From contig NW_022881614.1 in NCBI RefSeq assembly GCF_003369915.1, positions 12,421,001 through 12,485,000 of the forward strand: DNA of 64,000 nucleotides. Reading direction: 5' to 3'. This stretch comes from Drosophila miranda. Taxonomy: Eukaryota; Arthropoda; Insecta; Diptera; Drosophilidae. The notes under the pieces were generated by a model, which did no database searches, had not been told where the DNA came from, and saw nothing but the letters and a program-made list of their open reading frames with translations. A program made the position numbers and the translations under genes. Positions 11,820-23,639 of the stretch are shown in pieces (position 1 is the first letter of the stretch; the number at the start of each line of letters is the position of its first letter).

Positions 11820-14286
11820 TTTTGGAATAGTTTTCCGATTCTTCTTTGGATTAACATTGTTTTACTAGCTATTATAATTGTAGAACTATCTACCTTGGCA
11901 TACACTACGGCAGCATAAGCCTTTTCGGATGCATCGGCAAACCCATGAATTTGCATCGACTTATTGTGCTGAGAATTTAGCCATCTCGGTATCCGAACGT
12001 CTCTAACTCTGTTAAACTATTTTTAAACGAATTCCATTCCCGAGTATCCTGTTCTAATAATTCTTCATTCCAATTTTTGTCTGCTAGCCAAAGTTTTTCA
12101 ATCCACAAGGGGCCTAAGGTGTCATATATCTTGGCTAAGGTAGATAATACTATTCTTTTGTTATTTTTCTTAATTGGTTCATAGTGGAAACTGAACCTAA
12201 ACTCGTCTTTAACCGGTTCCCATTGTAGTCCTAATGTTTTGACGGATTCATTCTCCTCAATGGTTAATACTTTATTTTCTTGGTCATCTCTAATGCCTTC
12301 TATAATTTCTGGGATATTTGTTATCCACTTTCTTAAGTTAAACCCAACCTTATTAAACTCCCGGGTAACTTCCTTTACATGCTTTTTAGCATCCAGTATC
12401 GTGTCGGCACCTGTCATCAGGTCGTCCATATAAAAATCATTCTTTATGATTTCCCTAATTGCTTGATTTTTGCAATTATCTGCTATTGCAACAAGCACCC
12501 TGGTTGCTAAGTAGGGTGCTGAAGCTGTACCGTACGTAACGGTTGTAAGTTTATAATCTTTTAACTTTTCGTTTGGATTATCTCTCCAAATTATATGCAA
12601 ATATTGTTGATCGTCTTTATCAACATTAATTTGCCGGTACATTTTTTCAATGTCCGCAGATATTACAAATGGCCATTTACGCCATTTCACCATAATATCG
12701 AAGATATCTTTTTGGACCCTTGGTCCAACCCACATGATATCATTTAAACTTTTATTGTTTGTGGTTTTTGCTGAAGCATCGAAAACCACCCTCAGCTTTG
12801 TCGTTAGACTGGAATCTCTTATGACTCCTTGATGGGGTAAATAATATTTCCCATCTTCTTTGGACTCTACCATATGTCCTAAGTTTTTATATTCAAGCAT
12901 GAACTTTACATAATTTTCTTTTAATGTTTTATTATTGCTGAGCTTTCTTTCTAAACTATAAAATCGCGCTATAGCTTGGTGTTTTGAATCTCCTAGATCC
13001 TTTTCTTTATTAAATGGTATTTTAACCACATACCTACCATTCTCATCTCTTCTTGTTGTTTCCAAGAAATGTTCCTCGCACACATCTTCTTCTACGTCAT
13101 TCTTTTCACTTTCCAATTCCCAGAACCGCTCTAAGTCCCCAACTTCAATTGTTGTCGCCACAATAAATTTATCACCTTTTGATTTGGTGCAACCGGATAT
13201 AATCCATCCGAATTCTGTATTTTGTCCAAGTAGTCCGTCTATTTTTACTACTCCGTCTTTTAAAATATGGGTATACAAATCTATCCCAATTATTACATCT
13301 ACCCTACTTGGTTTGTTAAAGTTAGGGTCTGCCAACACATAATCTTGCCACTTAGTTTTATCAATATTGAAAGACTTTAATGGTAAAGCTTTCATCAATT
13401 TCGGAAGAATAATTGCTTCAATATTTAGATGACCTTTATTATAATCACGAGTTTTTACCGATAAAGTAACTTTGTACTTTGAAGTGCAAGAGTTTGTAGA
13501 TGACACTCCACTTACCTCGGTGTTCGCTCTTTTTCGTACTAAGTTTAATATTTGCGCAGCTTCTTCTGAAATTATGGTACATTGCGACCCACAATCAATG
13601 AGAGCTCTAAGGTTTTGATAGCCACCATTCCTTGCCCTTACTTTTATAAGTGCTGTGGCTAAGAACGCTTGTTCTTTTGTCAAGCAAGTGTTAACATTTT
13701 CCCTCTTTTCGTAGGGAATATGGAGCATCGTATGATGAGGTTTTTTACAAATCCCACATAAAATTTCAGAAAAGCATTTCTTATACATCCTAACTTCTAG
13801 GTTGCTCAACATGCTTTGAAAATCAAAGTCCAACTCGACGATCTGCTCGTTGAAGCTGTCGTTTGTTTTATAGCTATGATTAAACTCCTCAATTTTTGAG
13901 CTCAGTTTTTTACTGAGGAACTCAATTTTTTCCTTTCTCATTCTACACTCTCCAATTTTAGCCTGATCAAACCTCTGCATGGTTTGCTCTAAATATGTCC
14001 TTAGGTTTTCCACTATTCTGTCGATTTCCTCAGATACTTTTTCTATGCTATTGTCAATTTTGGGCTCTATATTTTTAATCATTTTTTCGTACTGCTGTCT
14101 CTTAAAGTAGTCATGATCGACTACTCCATATGTTAACAGTGCAGAATTATTGCCTGTAACTTTGTTTTTAAGGTCTCCTAACCATTGGATTACATCGCTG
14201 GTCAAATGACCAGCTTCAATCTTTTTAATCTCCCTTGCTATCGCTGCTTGAGCCTCTAATAGCTTAATTATTTGTTCCGACAACAT
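11820..14286 (-). pseudogene. BEL gag-protease-RT polyprotein, right duplicate
   Basis: A 769-residue open frame (14286 to 11977) holds gag, the CxxC-H motif, protease ALIDCGSQCTIIS and RT with FYMDDLMTGADT. A small indel near 11985 shifts it out of frame before RNase H (11820-11976). It contains the protease-RT link that the left duplicate lacks, but has lost about 117 bp in gag, between two NIE codon runs. The two duplicates differ by few substitutions, so the duplication looks young compared with the element's other damage. Confidence 0.88.
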
Positions 14287-14301
14287 CTTAGTTTAAAATT
14301 T

Positions 14302-15438
14302 TTATACCCGATACTCAAAATGAGTATTGGGGTATATTAGATTTGTGGTAAAAGTGGATGTGTGTAACGTCCAGAACGAATCGTTTCCGTCTCCATAAAA
14401 TATATATATTCTTGATCAGCATCAATAGCCGAGTCGATTGAGCCCTGTCTGTCTGTCCGTCTGTCCGTCCGTCCGTCCGTCCGTTCGTCCGTCCGTCCGT
14501 CCGTCCGTCCGTCCGTCCCCTTCAGCGCCTAGTGCTCAAAGACTATAAGAGCTAGAGCAACGATGTTTTGGATCCAGACGTCTGTGATATGTCACTGCTA
14601 CAAAAATATTTCAAAACTTCGCACCGCCCACTTCCGCCCCCACAAAGGACGAAAATCTGTGGCATCCACATTTTTAAAGATACGATAAAACCAAAAACGC
14701 AGAATCGGTGAGGATGACCATATCTTCTACAGTGCAAAATCTGAACCAGATCGTATAATGATTATAGCCAGAATCAAGAAAACAATTTCATTCTTTCTCG
14801 CTCTGTCTCTCTCTAACACACAGGTTTCATGGTCGGTTTTGTCAATTGCAAAATATGAGTGCAAGGATCTCAGAACCTATAAGAGCCAGAGCAACCAAAT
14901 TTGGTATCCACACTCCTGCGATATCGGACCTTGACCGTTTCGTGTCCAAATTTTGCCCCACCCCCTTCCGCCCCCGCAAAGGACGAAAATCTGGGGCATC
15001 CACAAATCTCAGAGACTATTAAGGCTAGAGTAACCAAATTTGGTATCCGCACTTCTGTTAGATCTCACTATAAAACGTATATCTCAGAATTTCGCCCCAC
15101 CCCCTTCCGCCCCCACAAAAGACGAAAATCTGTTGCATCCACAATATTGCACATTCGAGAAAACTAAAAACGCAGAATCATAGATAATGACCATATCTAT
15201 CAGATTGCTGAATCTGGATCAGATCGGATCATTTTTGTAGCCAAAAGCAAGAAATCAATTTTCAGTGGCTACGCAGCGCCCGACGTCACGCTCCACTGAT
15301 TTTCTGTCTCTCTCGCACGCACTCTTTGTCGTGTGGTTCCATATTAGCGGCGTCTGCCGCAGAAGAGCCATACTGACTTAGTATCGGGTATAACTGTAGA
15401 GTTGCGGTGTCCGCAGCAACTCACAACGTTCCACCTCG
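14302..15438 (+). mobile_element. Helentron H3, just upstream of BEL gag
   Basis: Full-length INE-1/DINE-1-like Helentron with the same termini, GTCC core (14449-14518) and 3' hairpin as H1. It separates the Q-rich N-terminal part of the BEL reading frame (15440-15766) from the main gag frame. With H1 it forms the pair of direct repeats that could have driven the gag-pol duplication. Confidence 0.85.
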
Positions 15439-15439
15439 T

Positions 15440-15766
15440 TTTTTTTACTTTTACTTAATTAGGCTTAAAAACAATTTGAAATATGAGACTTAGCTAATGA
15501 ATTCTTCTTCTGCTGTTGTTGTTACTGCTGCCTCTGAAGTCGCTGCTGCTGATACCGCTGTTGCTGCTGCTGGTGTTGCCTCTGCTTACGTCGCTGCTGC
15601 TGATATCGCTGTCGCTGCTGCTGGTGTTGCCTCTGTTTAAGTCGCTGTCGCTGATCTTCCTGTCGCTGCAGTTATTGTTGCTGGCACAGTGGGCACACAC
15701 AAACCCATTTATATATTTCTTTTTCACAGTCACAGTTATTTGCCACTTTTTTTTCAATTCTAGCCA
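15440..15766 (-). pseudogene. BEL Q/R-rich N-terminal reading frame
   Basis: Minus-strand ATG at 15766 (MARIEKKVANNC) opens a frame with closely spaced cysteines (CDCEKE, CVCPLC). It then becomes CAG-rich, coding Gln/Arg repeats with a 51-bp unit (about 15540-15640). Two stops interrupt it where a CAA has apparently become TAA. The frame dies out at the Helentron H3 edge. Its place between leader and gag fits a gag N-terminal extension; the function is unknown and the frame choice is inference. Confidence 0.5.
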
Positions 15767-15849
15767 TTAAGCACTTTCGATGTTTCGGATTATTATTTTT
15801 TCTCTTTCGATGTTCCGGCCTCAAAAACGCCACCGTCGCGAAAAATGTT

Positions 15850-16085
15850 TATTTTTCAATTACAGTAGATATACATATTTCGTTATCTAATAAAATACAG
15901 CCTGTCCAGCTCGTATTTTCCAAATTATTAATTGAAACTTCCGTTTCATTTATTTTTATTTATTTTTTTTGTTTTATTCTCCGATTACAATAGATATACC
16001 CAGTTATCTATTAAAAATACAGCCTGTTTAGCTCGTATTTTTCCAAATTATTAATTGAAACTCTCGTTTCATTAATTTATTTTAT
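15850..16085. repeat. Direct repeat of about 110 bp in the BEL leader
   Basis: Two imperfect copies (about 15856-15965 and 15990-16084) share ATACAGCCTG, AGCTCGTATTTT and CCAAATTATTAATTGAAAC. Together with the CAG repeats they make a repeat-rich leader like that known for roo. No gene is seen between 15767 and 16240. Confidence 0.75.
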
Positions 16086-16240
16086 ACTCTGTTCCTTCCT
16101 ATAGGAGGGAAATCAAAGTTTTTTATTTTGCTACCTTTAGCTGTCAGTGGACTAGACACTTGTTCAGTCTCAAGGAAGCTGGCTTAACTCCGTGCTCTTA
16201 CCACAGCGGGGAAACAACGGAGAGTCTCGAAGGCCCAAAA

Positions 16241-16678
16241 TGTTAAGACCTTAAAAGAAAAGTCTAGACATTTGCGAGTTGAGTTGTAAATTCAAACTGA
16301 ATTTTATTCTTAAAATCAGAGCCTTATATGTGATTTGACAATGAGGTAGGAGGTACAATTTCGTAGTCTATAATTATCGTTAGACCTACGCAGAGGATAC
16401 ACTTTACTGAGGGTGTCTTTTTGAGTACATGCTTACATTAGTTTTATTTTAGGACCGCATTTGTTAAGTGTTTTCTCCACTTGTGTTTTGTTGTCGTATT
16501 AATGGGTTACAGATCTCTGTTTACACCGTGCAGTCATAACTTGTCTACTTTATGTTATTTCTTTAGAGATCGGTGTTGTTACATGAGTTTATGTGTACAA
16601 TAATCTATTTTTATTTAAACATTCTGCAAGGGGCCGAAAGTGGCATTGTATTGACGATAATATGTTCATGTTTGAACA
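16241..16678 (-). repeat. BEL element 5' LTR, with target duplication
   Basis: Matches the LTR at 141. Read on the minus strand it starts TGTTCAAACATG and ends GGTCTTAACA. It is followed inward by TTTTGGGCCTTCG, the likely primer-binding region. CTAA at 16679-16682 repeats CTAA at 137-140. Confidence 0.85.
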
Positions 16679-17444
16679 CTAAAGTAGAAGTGAAACCTTT
16701 TGTTCAGCTTATTCAATGTTTCAGGTGTTTTAGGTTTGGCCATCTGACCCAACATTGCAAGAGTGGAGCGAAATGTTTCAAATGCGGACAAGACCACAGC
16801 AAAGATATTATCTGCTCAGGGCTGGTCTGTGCTAACTGCAAGAAGGAACATGCTGCCACCCACCCGCAGTGTGAGGCCAGGAAAAAAGCGTACGCCATTC
16901 AAAAGTGTATGACACTGGAAAACCTAACTAGAGCTGAGGTCAAGGCTAGATATCCGATCCTTTTTGATAGAACTTCCCCCAACCCAACCTTAACCCCAAC
17001 TTTCCTAGACCCAGTTGGCAATCTAACCGCTCCCCTGAATTCTTAAATAACAGCTTAGAGTCCGCCAGGGAAATTCATTCTGTCACCTCTTTCGCGGAAG
17101 TGACCAAATCCAATAGTGTTGCCGCCCGGAACGCAGAGGCGGCCAAGGCAGCAGCCAACATGGCAGAGTGGAAGAACTCAATAAACTCAGACTGCGTCCA
17201 AATGAGCGAGAAATTTGTTAGATCTTCATCCGTGGCATCTTCTCTGGCCCAGGATAAGCTAAACGCACTAGGAGCCAAACTCACAGCGTTCCTGATTGAT
17301 CCAAACAACATCATTAAAGGGGATTCTTTAGCGAATAAATTTATTAAGGAAATTAGAGAATTTGTCAATGCTTCCAACGCAGAACTAGATAGTCGTCACA
17401 TTGCCCAAGGGATGGCAGTTGGTTCTCAAAACATCCAACAATGA
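16679..17444 (+). pseudogene. I-like LINE ORF1 with CCHC zinc knuckles
   Basis: Continues the frame broken at 140. Residues CFRCFRFGHLTQHC, CFKCGQDHSKDIIC and CANCKKEHAATHPQC form three CCHC-type knuckles, typical of the nucleic-acid-binding ORF1 protein of I- and Jockey-like LINEs. The frame stops at 17046; the helical C-terminal part (SVAARNAEAAKAAANMAEW) is in another frame at 17100-17444, so there is a frameshift near 17045. The ORF1 stop overlaps the ORF2 start in ATGA at 17441-17444. Confidence 0.8.
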
Positions 17445-18057
17445 AGATTCTTCAGCTAAATATTCAAAGTCTGACACACAACAACAACAAACAGCTCCTC
17501 TCAATGTTCCTAGACAAGAACGCAATAGATATTGCCATCCTCTCAGAGATTTGGTTGCTGAACAACGCGGACTGCAGCATTTTAGACTATAACTTTTTCT
17601 GCAGGCCCAGAGAGGACGGCTACGGCGGGGTTGGTATCTACGTCAGGAAAAACATTCAATTCAGCATTTTAAAAATAGAGAACGACTTGGAAATTTTAGG
17701 AATAAAAACATTAAACCTCAAGAGCAATTTCAATATTTTTAGCATATATGCACCGCCATCAACAACAGTTTCACAGTTTAAATCGGGCACAAAAAAGTTT
17801 TTCGAATTCGCGGCTTCGCTTGACATACCCTCAATAGTGGGCGGGGACTTCAACGCTAGGTCTTCTATCTGGGGAAGTCCGATCTGTGATCGCAAGGGTC
17901 TCAGCATTGAGAATTCCACCCGGGAGGCCGGATTTATCTGCCTAAACGACGGTTCGCCAACCTTCTCCAGGAGCCCATCTCAATTCTCCGTTCTTGACCT
18001 TTCTTTTTCGAACTGCAGAAATGGAACTATTAACTGGCAAGTCCTCAAAACAAAAAC
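17441..18057 (+). pseudogene. I-like LINE ORF2, APE-type endonuclease part
   Basis: Starts MKILQLNIQSLTHNNNKQ, with the N-terminal Asn of the endonuclease. It continues with AILSEIWL (catalytic Glu), YAPPS and GGDFNARSSIWG, then DLSFSN. This domain nicks the target for target-primed reverse transcription. The frame is interrupted at about 18057 by a reversed Helentron. The final SDH-like block is seen at 19004 as NRNHFPIVLS, so it has also drifted. Confidence 0.85.
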
Positions 18058-19003
18058 ACACGACAAAGAGTGCGTGCGAGAGAGACAGAAAATCAGTCTG
18101 AGCGTGACGTCGGGCGCTGCGTGGCCACTGCAAATTGATTTCTTGCTTTTGGCTACAAAAATGATCCGATCTGATCCAGATTCAGCAATCTGATAGACAT
18201 AGTCATTATCTACGATCCTGCGTTTTTAGTTTTCTCGAATGTGCAATATTGTGGATGCAACAGATTTTCGTCCTTTGTGGGGGCGGAAGGGGGTGGGGCG
18301 AAATTCTGAGATATACGTTTTATAGTGAGATCTAACAGAAGTGCGGATACCAAATTTGGTTACTCTAGCCTTAATAGTCTCTGAGATTTGTGGATGCCCC
18401 AGATTTTCGTCCTTTGCGGGGGCGGAAGGGGGTGTGGCGAAATTTGGACACGAAACGGTGAAGGTCCGATATCACAGGAGTGTGGATACCAAATTTGGTT
18501 GCTCTGGCTCTTATAGGTTCTAAAATCCTTGAACTCATATTTTGCAGTTGGCAAAACCGACCATGAAACCTGTGTGTTAGAGAGAGACAGAGCGAGAAAG
18601 AATGAAATTGTTTTCTTGATTCTGGCTATAATCATTATACGATCTGGTTCAGATTTTGCACTGTAGAAGATATGGCCATCCTCACCGATTCTGCGTTTTT
18701 GGTTTTATCGTATCTTTAAAAATGTAGCAGTGACATATCACAGATGTCTGGATCCAAAACATCGTTGCTCTAGCTCTTATAGTCTTTGTGCACTAGGCGC
18801 TGAAGGGGACGGACGGACGGACGGACGGACGGACGGACGGACAGACGGACAGACAGACAGGGCTCAATCGACTCGGCTATTGATGCTGATCAAGAATATA
18901 TATACTTTATGGGGTCGGAAACGATTCCTTCTGGACGTTACACACATCCACTTTTACCACAAATCTAATATACCCCAATACTCATTTTGAGTATCGGGTA
19001 TAA
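18058..19003 (-). mobile_element. Helentron H4, 3'-truncated, inside the I-like endonuclease
   Basis: Reverse-oriented INE-1/DINE-1-like copy. Its 5' terminus (GAGTATCGGGTATAA in plus reading) is at 19003 and its GTCC core reads GGAC at 18808-18860. At the other end it stops in ACACGACAAAG, so about 110 bp with the hairpin terminus are missing. Confidence 0.85.
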
Positions 19004-21060
19004 TTACGAACAGAAACCACTTCCCAATTGTATTATCAGTGCAAGGCCTAAATGCCCCCCTCCAAGGCAAGAAGATCCTTCACAACAGAATAGCCCGGAT
19101 TCTGGGTGCAAGTGATTTTTCAAATCTGAAATCCCTGACCTTAAAAAACACGGTCATATTCCCAAGCAAGAACAAGTACGTTGCTAAGAAATGGTGGAAC
19201 GAGGAAACGGGAAAACTTTTTCGCGTGAGAAACGCTTGCAGGCAAAAATTCTACCTCACTAAAAAATTGGCTGATGCCAGAGCAACCTTAGAAGCTGACA
19301 AAAATCTACAAAATCACGTAAAAAATCTTAGAAAGCGCAACTTTTCCAAGTTTATAGAAGAGGTCTCCTCATCGCCCTCTATGTGGAGCAGGGTGAAGAA
19401 CATCAAAAAATACGGTCAAATCAAAAATGTAGGGAACAAATGGGCGAACGAAGATGACAAAAACTTTCTCAATATGGTTAAAGTAACCCCATCCACGTCA
19501 AACAGTAGGCCCCCTAAGAAAATTCCTGCCCCTTTGTTAGGACCAGACGACCCGGAACCCCTGGAACTGGAAGAATTCCTGGCCTTCCTAAAAACCAGGA
19601 ACCCCAATTCGGCTAGAGGCCCTGATGGCATCTCGTTCAGGATGCTTCAAAAGCTACCAAGTGGGAAAAAACAAGACATTTTTGAAATTATAAATAAAGT
19701 ATGGCTGAGTGGCCTCATCCCTGAAGTCTGGCGCAGGATAAAAGTGGTACCCATCCCCAAGAAGAATGCAGACCCTACTTCCTTCCAAAACCATAGGCCG
19801 ATTTGTTTGATTAACACGCTGTTTAAATCCATAGAGGGGTTGATAAAGTTGAAGTTGGACGAGCACATAGCAAACTGTGACCTGCTGCCGGTCAGGTCCT
19901 ATGCCTTCAGGAGAAACAGGTCCACGGCTCTTTGCATCAATTACCTTATCAACAAAGTTCTGGCGCTGAAGGCGAGGGGTTGTCAGGTTGTCGCAGCTTG
20001 CCTAGATTTACAAAGAGCGTTCGACTGCGTAAGAGTGGACACACTCGATCACAGGATGAGGGATATGCGGTTCAATACAAGCCTCACGGCTTGGATCTCC
20101 AGCTTCCTTAACAGACGAATTCTCATAAAGGGCAAAAGCGAGGTAGAGGTGAACAGAGGTGTTAGCCAGGGTAGCTGTCTCAGCCCAACCCTTTTTAACC
20201 TTTACACAGCCGAACTACATGATATTAACAGTCATAACTGCTTACTGTTTCAGTATGCTGATGACTTTTTCATAGTTTGTTTTCATAAAGACGTATCCAT
20301 TGCGAAACGGGTGCTGGAAGACAGTATAGATAAGTTCGAAGAAAAATGCAATAGGCTAAACCTGTCATTCAATCCGGTGAAGTCTAAAGTGATTTACTTC
20401 AACAATCGTAGAGCTGCGCTAAATATCTCGCATCAAGGAGTTGAGATCAGACAAGTAGAGCAGATCAAATACCTATGCAGAACTATCTCAGCAAACAACT
20501 CAGCCTCTGGTCACATTGATCTGGCCATCTCGGAATCGAACAGAAACTGTGCGTTTCTCAGATTACTCAGTGGGTGTCACTATGGTATCAGCCCCAAAAG
20601 AGGGCTTATATTTTACAAGGCATTTGTCAGAAGTAGGCTAGAGTACGCGTGCTCATCATTCTGCAACCTGTCCAAATCTGCCTTGGCCAAACTCAAATCC
20701 CACAGCAACCATCACCTCAGAAAGTCGCTGGGTCTGATAATCTGCACTCCCGTTCCTATCATATATCACATGGCAGGAGAACTTCCCCCGGACTACAGGA
20801 TGAGATTCCTGGCGGCGAAAGAGTTGGTTAAGGTGTTTGCATTTAATCTCCCAGCAAGTGAAACAGTGTCAGCAAATAGGGATTTAAACACGGGCTACGC
20901 TAAGGCATATCAGGAGTTTGGCAGCATAATAGATAGAGTTGAGGTTTTCGAGAACACAGCTTCGTTTTGCACTAAAATTAGCTCCCAACAAGCACGCTAT
21001 AGACCAGGCAGGTATCATGCTGCTCCACGGGGAAAAGAAGGATCAGCTGACAAAGGGTGA
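19004..21060 (+). pseudogene. I-like LINE ORF2, reverse transcriptase part
   Basis: A frame of about 685 residues runs from the Helentron edge through SARGPDGISF, CLDLQRAFDCV, GVSQGSCLSPTLFNLYTAEL and the catalytic QYADDFFIV box to the C-terminal thumb region. It remains open over more than 2 kb. This is the RT that copies the LINE RNA at the nicked target. The first 12 residues complete the endonuclease. A frameshift at about 21060 separates it from RNase H. Confidence 0.85.
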
Positions 21061-21773
21061 TTTTGAAATCTATTACACGGATGGGTCAGTCGCAGATGGG
21101 CATTCCAGCGCCGCTTTCCTGCATGATAGGGGACAGGTTTTTTAGATAGCTATTACACGCACAAAACCCTTTCCTCGTTGTCCGCCGAGCTCCTTGCTAT
21201 CGAGAAGGCATTAGACCATGCTATTTTGTAAAATTTTCCTCGTGTCGCGCTCCTGACAGACAGCAGAAACGGGGCCCTCATTCTGGCGAAGAACATTCAG
21301 GATAACTCTATCGCCTACAAAATCAGAGAAAAGATCCAACAAAATCCACATCTAAGAACTGTAGAGGTTCACTACATTCCCGGACACGCTAACATCCCTC
21401 AGAACACTTCAGTTGACGCAGCAGCCAAAGAAGCCCACAGACGAGGAAAATACACAGCGGTTAAATGGAACCTTAAAGACGCTATGTGCGAAATACACAG
21501 AATCTTAAAAGCAGAATGGGAGAGAGAATACGCCGAGTTTGCTAGTATCAATCACCGAGGTTACTGCTCGCTTTTCCCCTCAACATCATCCAAACCGTGG
21601 TTCCTAACTAAAACTAAGCTTAAAGCCATTGACGCTAAAAGAATCAACAGACTGCTTAGTGGTAACGCATTCGATAGGCACACTCTCGCCAAAATGCATG
21701 TAGTTCCTAGTAACATATGAGATACATGCGATAGTATCGATAACGCCTCGCATTTAATTTTCAATTGTACAAA
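21061..21773 (+). pseudogene. I-like LINE ORF2, RNase H and C-terminal zinc finger, broken
   Basis: IYYTDGSVADG starts an RNase H domain, shifted after 21143. SAELLAIEKAL, LLTDSRNGALIL and YIPGHANIP follow in other frames with stops at about 21228 and 21718. The end has the Cys/His cluster CDSIDNASHLIFNC typical of I-group ORF2. RNase H on the LINE favours the I/LOA side over Jockey or CR1. The frame is cut at 21774-21780 by element X; the missing last 42 codons and 3' end are recognisable at 49545-49802. Confidence 0.75.
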
Positions 21774-22284
21774 GTACAACCACTAACCATACAGTAGGCC
21801 GTCAGCCGTCGGGTGCTACAGGGGGATAAACGGATGTCGGGTCGGCTCGTCACAACTGTAGACTCGGAACGGGGCACAGGCGCCTCGGGTTCATGGCTTG
21901 CCCTGGATCCAAGGCGACTGTGCTCCGCGTCATAGGATACAGGTGGGCACGAGCGAACCGGCACCCGCCGTAACTGTACACACCGGCGGAAGTGCGACTA
22001 TACTCTCCCCGTGAGGGCGGCTGTAAACAGGTCCTGGTACGGTCATGTCTCTGCCAGGATGCTGGCTAATTGTAGTCGGGCGGAGAGAAGAAAACTCTCA
22101 GTGAAATAACCCCAATCCAAAGTGACACTGTCATATGCCGAGGGATGCATGGCCGAGGGGGTGCTCGGTCGCTTATATGCGGACTCTGGATACCTGCCGA
22201 CCTCCAGTTTTAAATAAGGCTTCCCGGGGCACGCGGGCTATGCCCCGGGCGACTAACCCCTTCCCGCCTACTCGTGGGATCAAT

Positions 22285-23639
22285 ATGCCAAATTTAAATC
22301 TAAAAACAAAAAACACCGCAAAGGAGCACGGCACTCCTCCTAAAGTGCCGGAGGGAAAAGACCATCCCTCTACAAACGCATCGGGAAACCAGTGCCCAAA
22401 AAGACGGGGAAGGAGACTAAGTCGGTCCACCGTCTCGAGGCAGCAGGCGCTGTGAGGAGAGGACCGAAAAGCCAATCGGGCCAATCCACGTCGGGGGGCT
22501 CCAAGGGCGACCCGGTTACCGGGGGGGCGACCATGCAGAGCGATATCGCGGCTGGCGGACCCCTTGGGACCGGGAACCCCTTGACAACCCCGGCAGGCGG
22601 CGCCTCTGCCTCGAAAGATAGGCCCAAGTTCCAGGACAAAAGACGTGCGGCCTTCATCCTGGGCAACGACGACCCGGGGTTCCTGGCGTCTGCCCAGGGA
22701 ATCTAATCGCGGCGATGGTCCAAGACAGTCCTGCCCGACTACCAGCCAGCCAAAGCTGGCAAGGCCACCGCCAAGGCCCCAAGCAAGCGGCAACGCTCGG
22801 CGGAGGACACCGCCACACAAGTCCAACAGGCCAAGAGGACGAAGACACTGAGCAACCGCTCGTTTGCCGAGGTGGCGAGGGGAAAAACCCTGATTGGAGT
22901 CCTAGACAGGGGCTCTAAAGACGGGCAGATCCCTAGGGACAAGTGGCACCTCGTGGAAAACGAGCTCCAAGACCGTTTCCTCCAGGAGTTGGAGGAGAAT
23001 GGAGGACCTCCGCCCAAGTGTGAGGACGCCGGGTGGCACCAAGGCGGTAGCGTCGCTCAAGGAGGTCTACCCAGGAGCCCAGCTGGAGGTCGTGAAGTGG
23101 GAGGACATCCCCCGCAAGCCGAGGGCCAGAGCGTGGGTCTCGGCGAAGCCTGCAGAGCCGGATAAGATTCTCCGGATTCTGCAGGTCTGCAACCCCCACC
23201 TTCCCAAAGCCGATTGGAAGGTGGCCAAGGTAGAGGAGAGCAACGGGCAGAGGCGCCAAATCATCCTCGTCCTGAACGAGCAGTCGGTCAGACTTCTCCA
23301 CGACACGGAGGGCGCTGTGGACTACGGCTACAAGAAGGTAGTCGTAGTACCGTACAAGTCCGACTCCAAAGGCATGCAACCGACGGTCGAGCCAGACCTG
23401 GAGCCCCCGGAGATCCCTAGTATGGATATCAAGCCTGCGGTCTCAGACGTGGCATCAGTGGTGTCGGATGACATCCTAGATGGTTACGTGTCAGACGTGA
23501 GCGATCTCACTAGGGATCTCAAGCACATCGGGGTCGCGGAGGAGCTGGACTCTTCGGAGTGCGACCACGACAGGACAATGGTGGAGGTGAACCTCAGGAA
23601 TGTCACTGATACTCCTGCAGATAAACCTCCACCATTGTA
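22285..23639 (+). pseudogene. LOA-like LINE ORF1
   Basis: ATG at 22285 (MPNLNLKTKN) opens a Lys/Pro-rich N-terminus. Frameshifts occur at about 22400 and 23005, and a TAA at 22704-22706. Reading through them, a basic linker (APSKRQRSAEDTATQ) leads to a globular region with FAEVARGKTLIGVLDRG and IPRDKWHLVENEL, then YPGAQLEVVKWEDIP. This resembles the conserved domain found in ORF1 of LOA/Jockey-type LINEs (DUF4780-like, from memory). The C-terminus is acidic and ends DTPADKPPPL. The role would be RNA binding; this copy is non-functional. Confidence 0.6.

Larger units (their letters stand above)
141..16678 (-). mobile_element. roo-like BEL/Pao LTR retrotransposon with env, nested and internally duplicated
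   Basis: Two similar LTRs (141-542 and 16241-16678) bound the element. A 4-bp target duplication CTAA lies just outside them at 137-140 and 16679-16682. The minus strand reads, from right to left: leader, Q-rich N-terminus, gag, aspartic protease, reverse transcriptase with YMDD, RNase H, integrase C-terminus, and env with signal peptide, furin-type site and membrane anchor. An env in BEL/Pao suggests the roo group. The copy is far from intact. It holds three Helentrons (7075, 10649, 14302), a CR1-like LINE inside env, a tandem duplication of gag-pol, and it lacks the integrase core. It sits inside ORF1 of an I-like LINE. Confidence 0.85.

Noticed and set aside
22173..22826. 217-codon minus-strand open frame
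   Set aside because: Antisense of the GC-rich LOA-like ORF1, where long random frames are expected; no motif.
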